This document shows, one piece after another, positions 63,343-64,000 of a stretch of DNA of 64,000 nt. Source of the DNA: Mycobacterium paraense (GTDB lineage: Bacteria > Actinomycetota > Actinomycetes > Mycobacteriales > Mycobacteriaceae). The position numbers were made by a program, and so were the translations under genes. The notes under the pieces are model-generated. The model did no database searches. It saw only the letters and a program-made list of their open reading frames with translations, and was not told the origin of the DNA. Within the stretch, counting starts at the first letter, position 1. The number at the start of each line of letters is the position of its first letter. The stretch covers positions 248,001-312,000 of the forward strand of contig NZ_LQPM01000008.1 of the NCBI RefSeq assembly GCF_002101815.1, written 5' to 3'.

Positions 63343-63516
63343 AGCCGCGCCACTTTGGCGTGACTCGGCCGGTTTGTCAATAGGTTCCCGATTCCGATTC
63401 GGTGACGCTCTCACATCGAGCGGATACCAATGGCATTGCAAGCCATCGGCTTTCCGCGTGTCCGCGACTATGGTTAACGCTGGCCACCGACCCCTATAGA
63501 CGAAAGTATTCGCTCT

Positions 63517-64000
63517 ATGTACGACCCAGTCGGGTTGTCGATCGGGACCACGAACCTGGTCGCCGCGTGTAACGGAAGTCCACCGGTATCACGCCGCGCC
63601 GTGCTGACCCTGTATCCGCACTGCGCGCCGAAAATCGGTCTGCCGCCGCACAACACGGACACTCCGCCCCTCAACGAGCCGGGCGTGCTGATGCGCGGCT
63701 TCGTGGAGCGCATCGGGGATTCGGTCGCGTTGGTGTCCCCCGACGGCTCCGCCCACGACCCCGACCTGCTCATGGTGGAGGCCCTGGACGCCATGATGGT
63801 GGCCGCCGGCGCGGACTCCGCCGCGTCGGAGATCTCCATCGCCGTTCCGGCGTACTGGAAACCGGCCAACGTGCAGGCGCTGCGCAACGGTTTGCGGACA
63901 CATTTGGGCTTCGTGCGCAGCGGCATGGCCCCGCGGCTGGTCTCGGACGCGATCGCGGCGCTGACGGCGGCCAACGCGGAGCTGTGCCTCGCGGCGACGG
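63517..64000 (+). CDS. Hsp70/actin-like ATPase domain protein (Rv0312-like), N-terminal part
   Basis: The frame is open to the window edge (161 residues seen). It starts MYDPVGLSIGTTNLVAACNG, the phosphate-1 loop of Hsp70-type ATPases (GIGTTN), and continues EISIAVPAYWKPANVQALRN and PRLVSDAIAALTAANAEL, like the Hsp70 ATPase. Rv0312 joins such a domain to a Pro-rich extracellular part. The rest is outside the window. Confidence 0.82.
   Translation, partial: MYDPVGLSIGTTNLVAACNGSPPVSRRAVLTLYPHCAPKIGLPPHNTDTPPLNEPGVLMRGFVERIGDSVALVSPDGSAHDPDLLMVEALDAMMVAAGADSAASEISIAVPAYWKPANVQALRNGLRTHLGFVRSGMAPRLVSDAIAALTAANAELCLAAT

Overview
The window comes from a high-GC mycobacterium. Gene order and encoded proteins follow the Mycobacterium tuberculosis segment Rv0251c to Rv0312 closely: acr2, nirBD, narK3, aac(2')-Ic, fecB2, narU, fadD2, fadE6, the whole ESX-3 locus, then Rv0293c, tam, Rv0296c, bluB/Rv0306 and Rv0307c to Rv0312. 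It is not the tuberculosis complex. cobU/cobQ1, oplA, the PE_PGRS3/4 area and the Rv0297-Rv0305 block are missing, and other genes sit in their place. A slow-growing nontuberculous Mycobacterium is the best guess; the species is an inference.

Layout. 1-1.7 kb: the end of an HxlR regulator, a divergent DUF302 gene, and the small heat shock gene acr2 with a HAIR/extracytoplasmic-sigma promoter. 1.7-14 kb: nitrate/nitrite assimilation (nirBD, a sirohydrochlorin chelatase, a HemD-like winged-helix regulator, narK3, narU), mixed with aac(2')-Ic, pxpBC and the siderophore-binding lipoprotein fecB2. 14-26 kb: a primase-polymerase-like gene, lipid genes (fadD2, fadE6), hydrolases, a glyoxalase-fold gene, three TetR regulators counting the fragment at 4.7 kb, and an odd Gly/Trp/His-rich secreted protein.

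26-38.6 kb is the most interesting part, a zinc-starvation island. Five near-identical AT-rich palindromes, all fitting a mycobacterial Zur box, stand before (1) a PPE gene, a permease and a TIGR03943-like gene; (2) a zinc-free ribosomal protein operon (L28-L33-S14-S18 plus a Cys-rich unknown); (3) a CobW-like Mrf homologue with L31 type B; (4) a ZnuABC-type ABC transporter with a zur paralogue as last gene, with a methyltransferase on the other side; and (5) the ESX-3 operon. In M. tuberculosis these parts are scattered over the genome. Here they are together, so zinc-sparing ribosomes, zinc import, the zinc sensor and the ESX-3 secretion system form one block.

38.6-53.4 kb: complete ESX-3 (eccA3-eccB3-eccC3-PE5-PPE4-esxG-esxH-espG3-eccD3-mycP3-eccE3) with one Zur box and two IdeR-like boxes in front. 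53.4-64 kb: hydrolase, tam, sulfatase, bluB, PAP2 phosphatase, L,D-transpeptidase-fold protein, a stand-alone KasB-like ketosynthase, SnoaL-like protein, TetR, Rv0311-like protein and the start of an Hsp70-like gene that runs off the window.

No tRNA, rRNA, CRISPR array, insertion sequence or prophage was recognised. Family and regulon statements come from general knowledge of mycobacteria; no database search was run.
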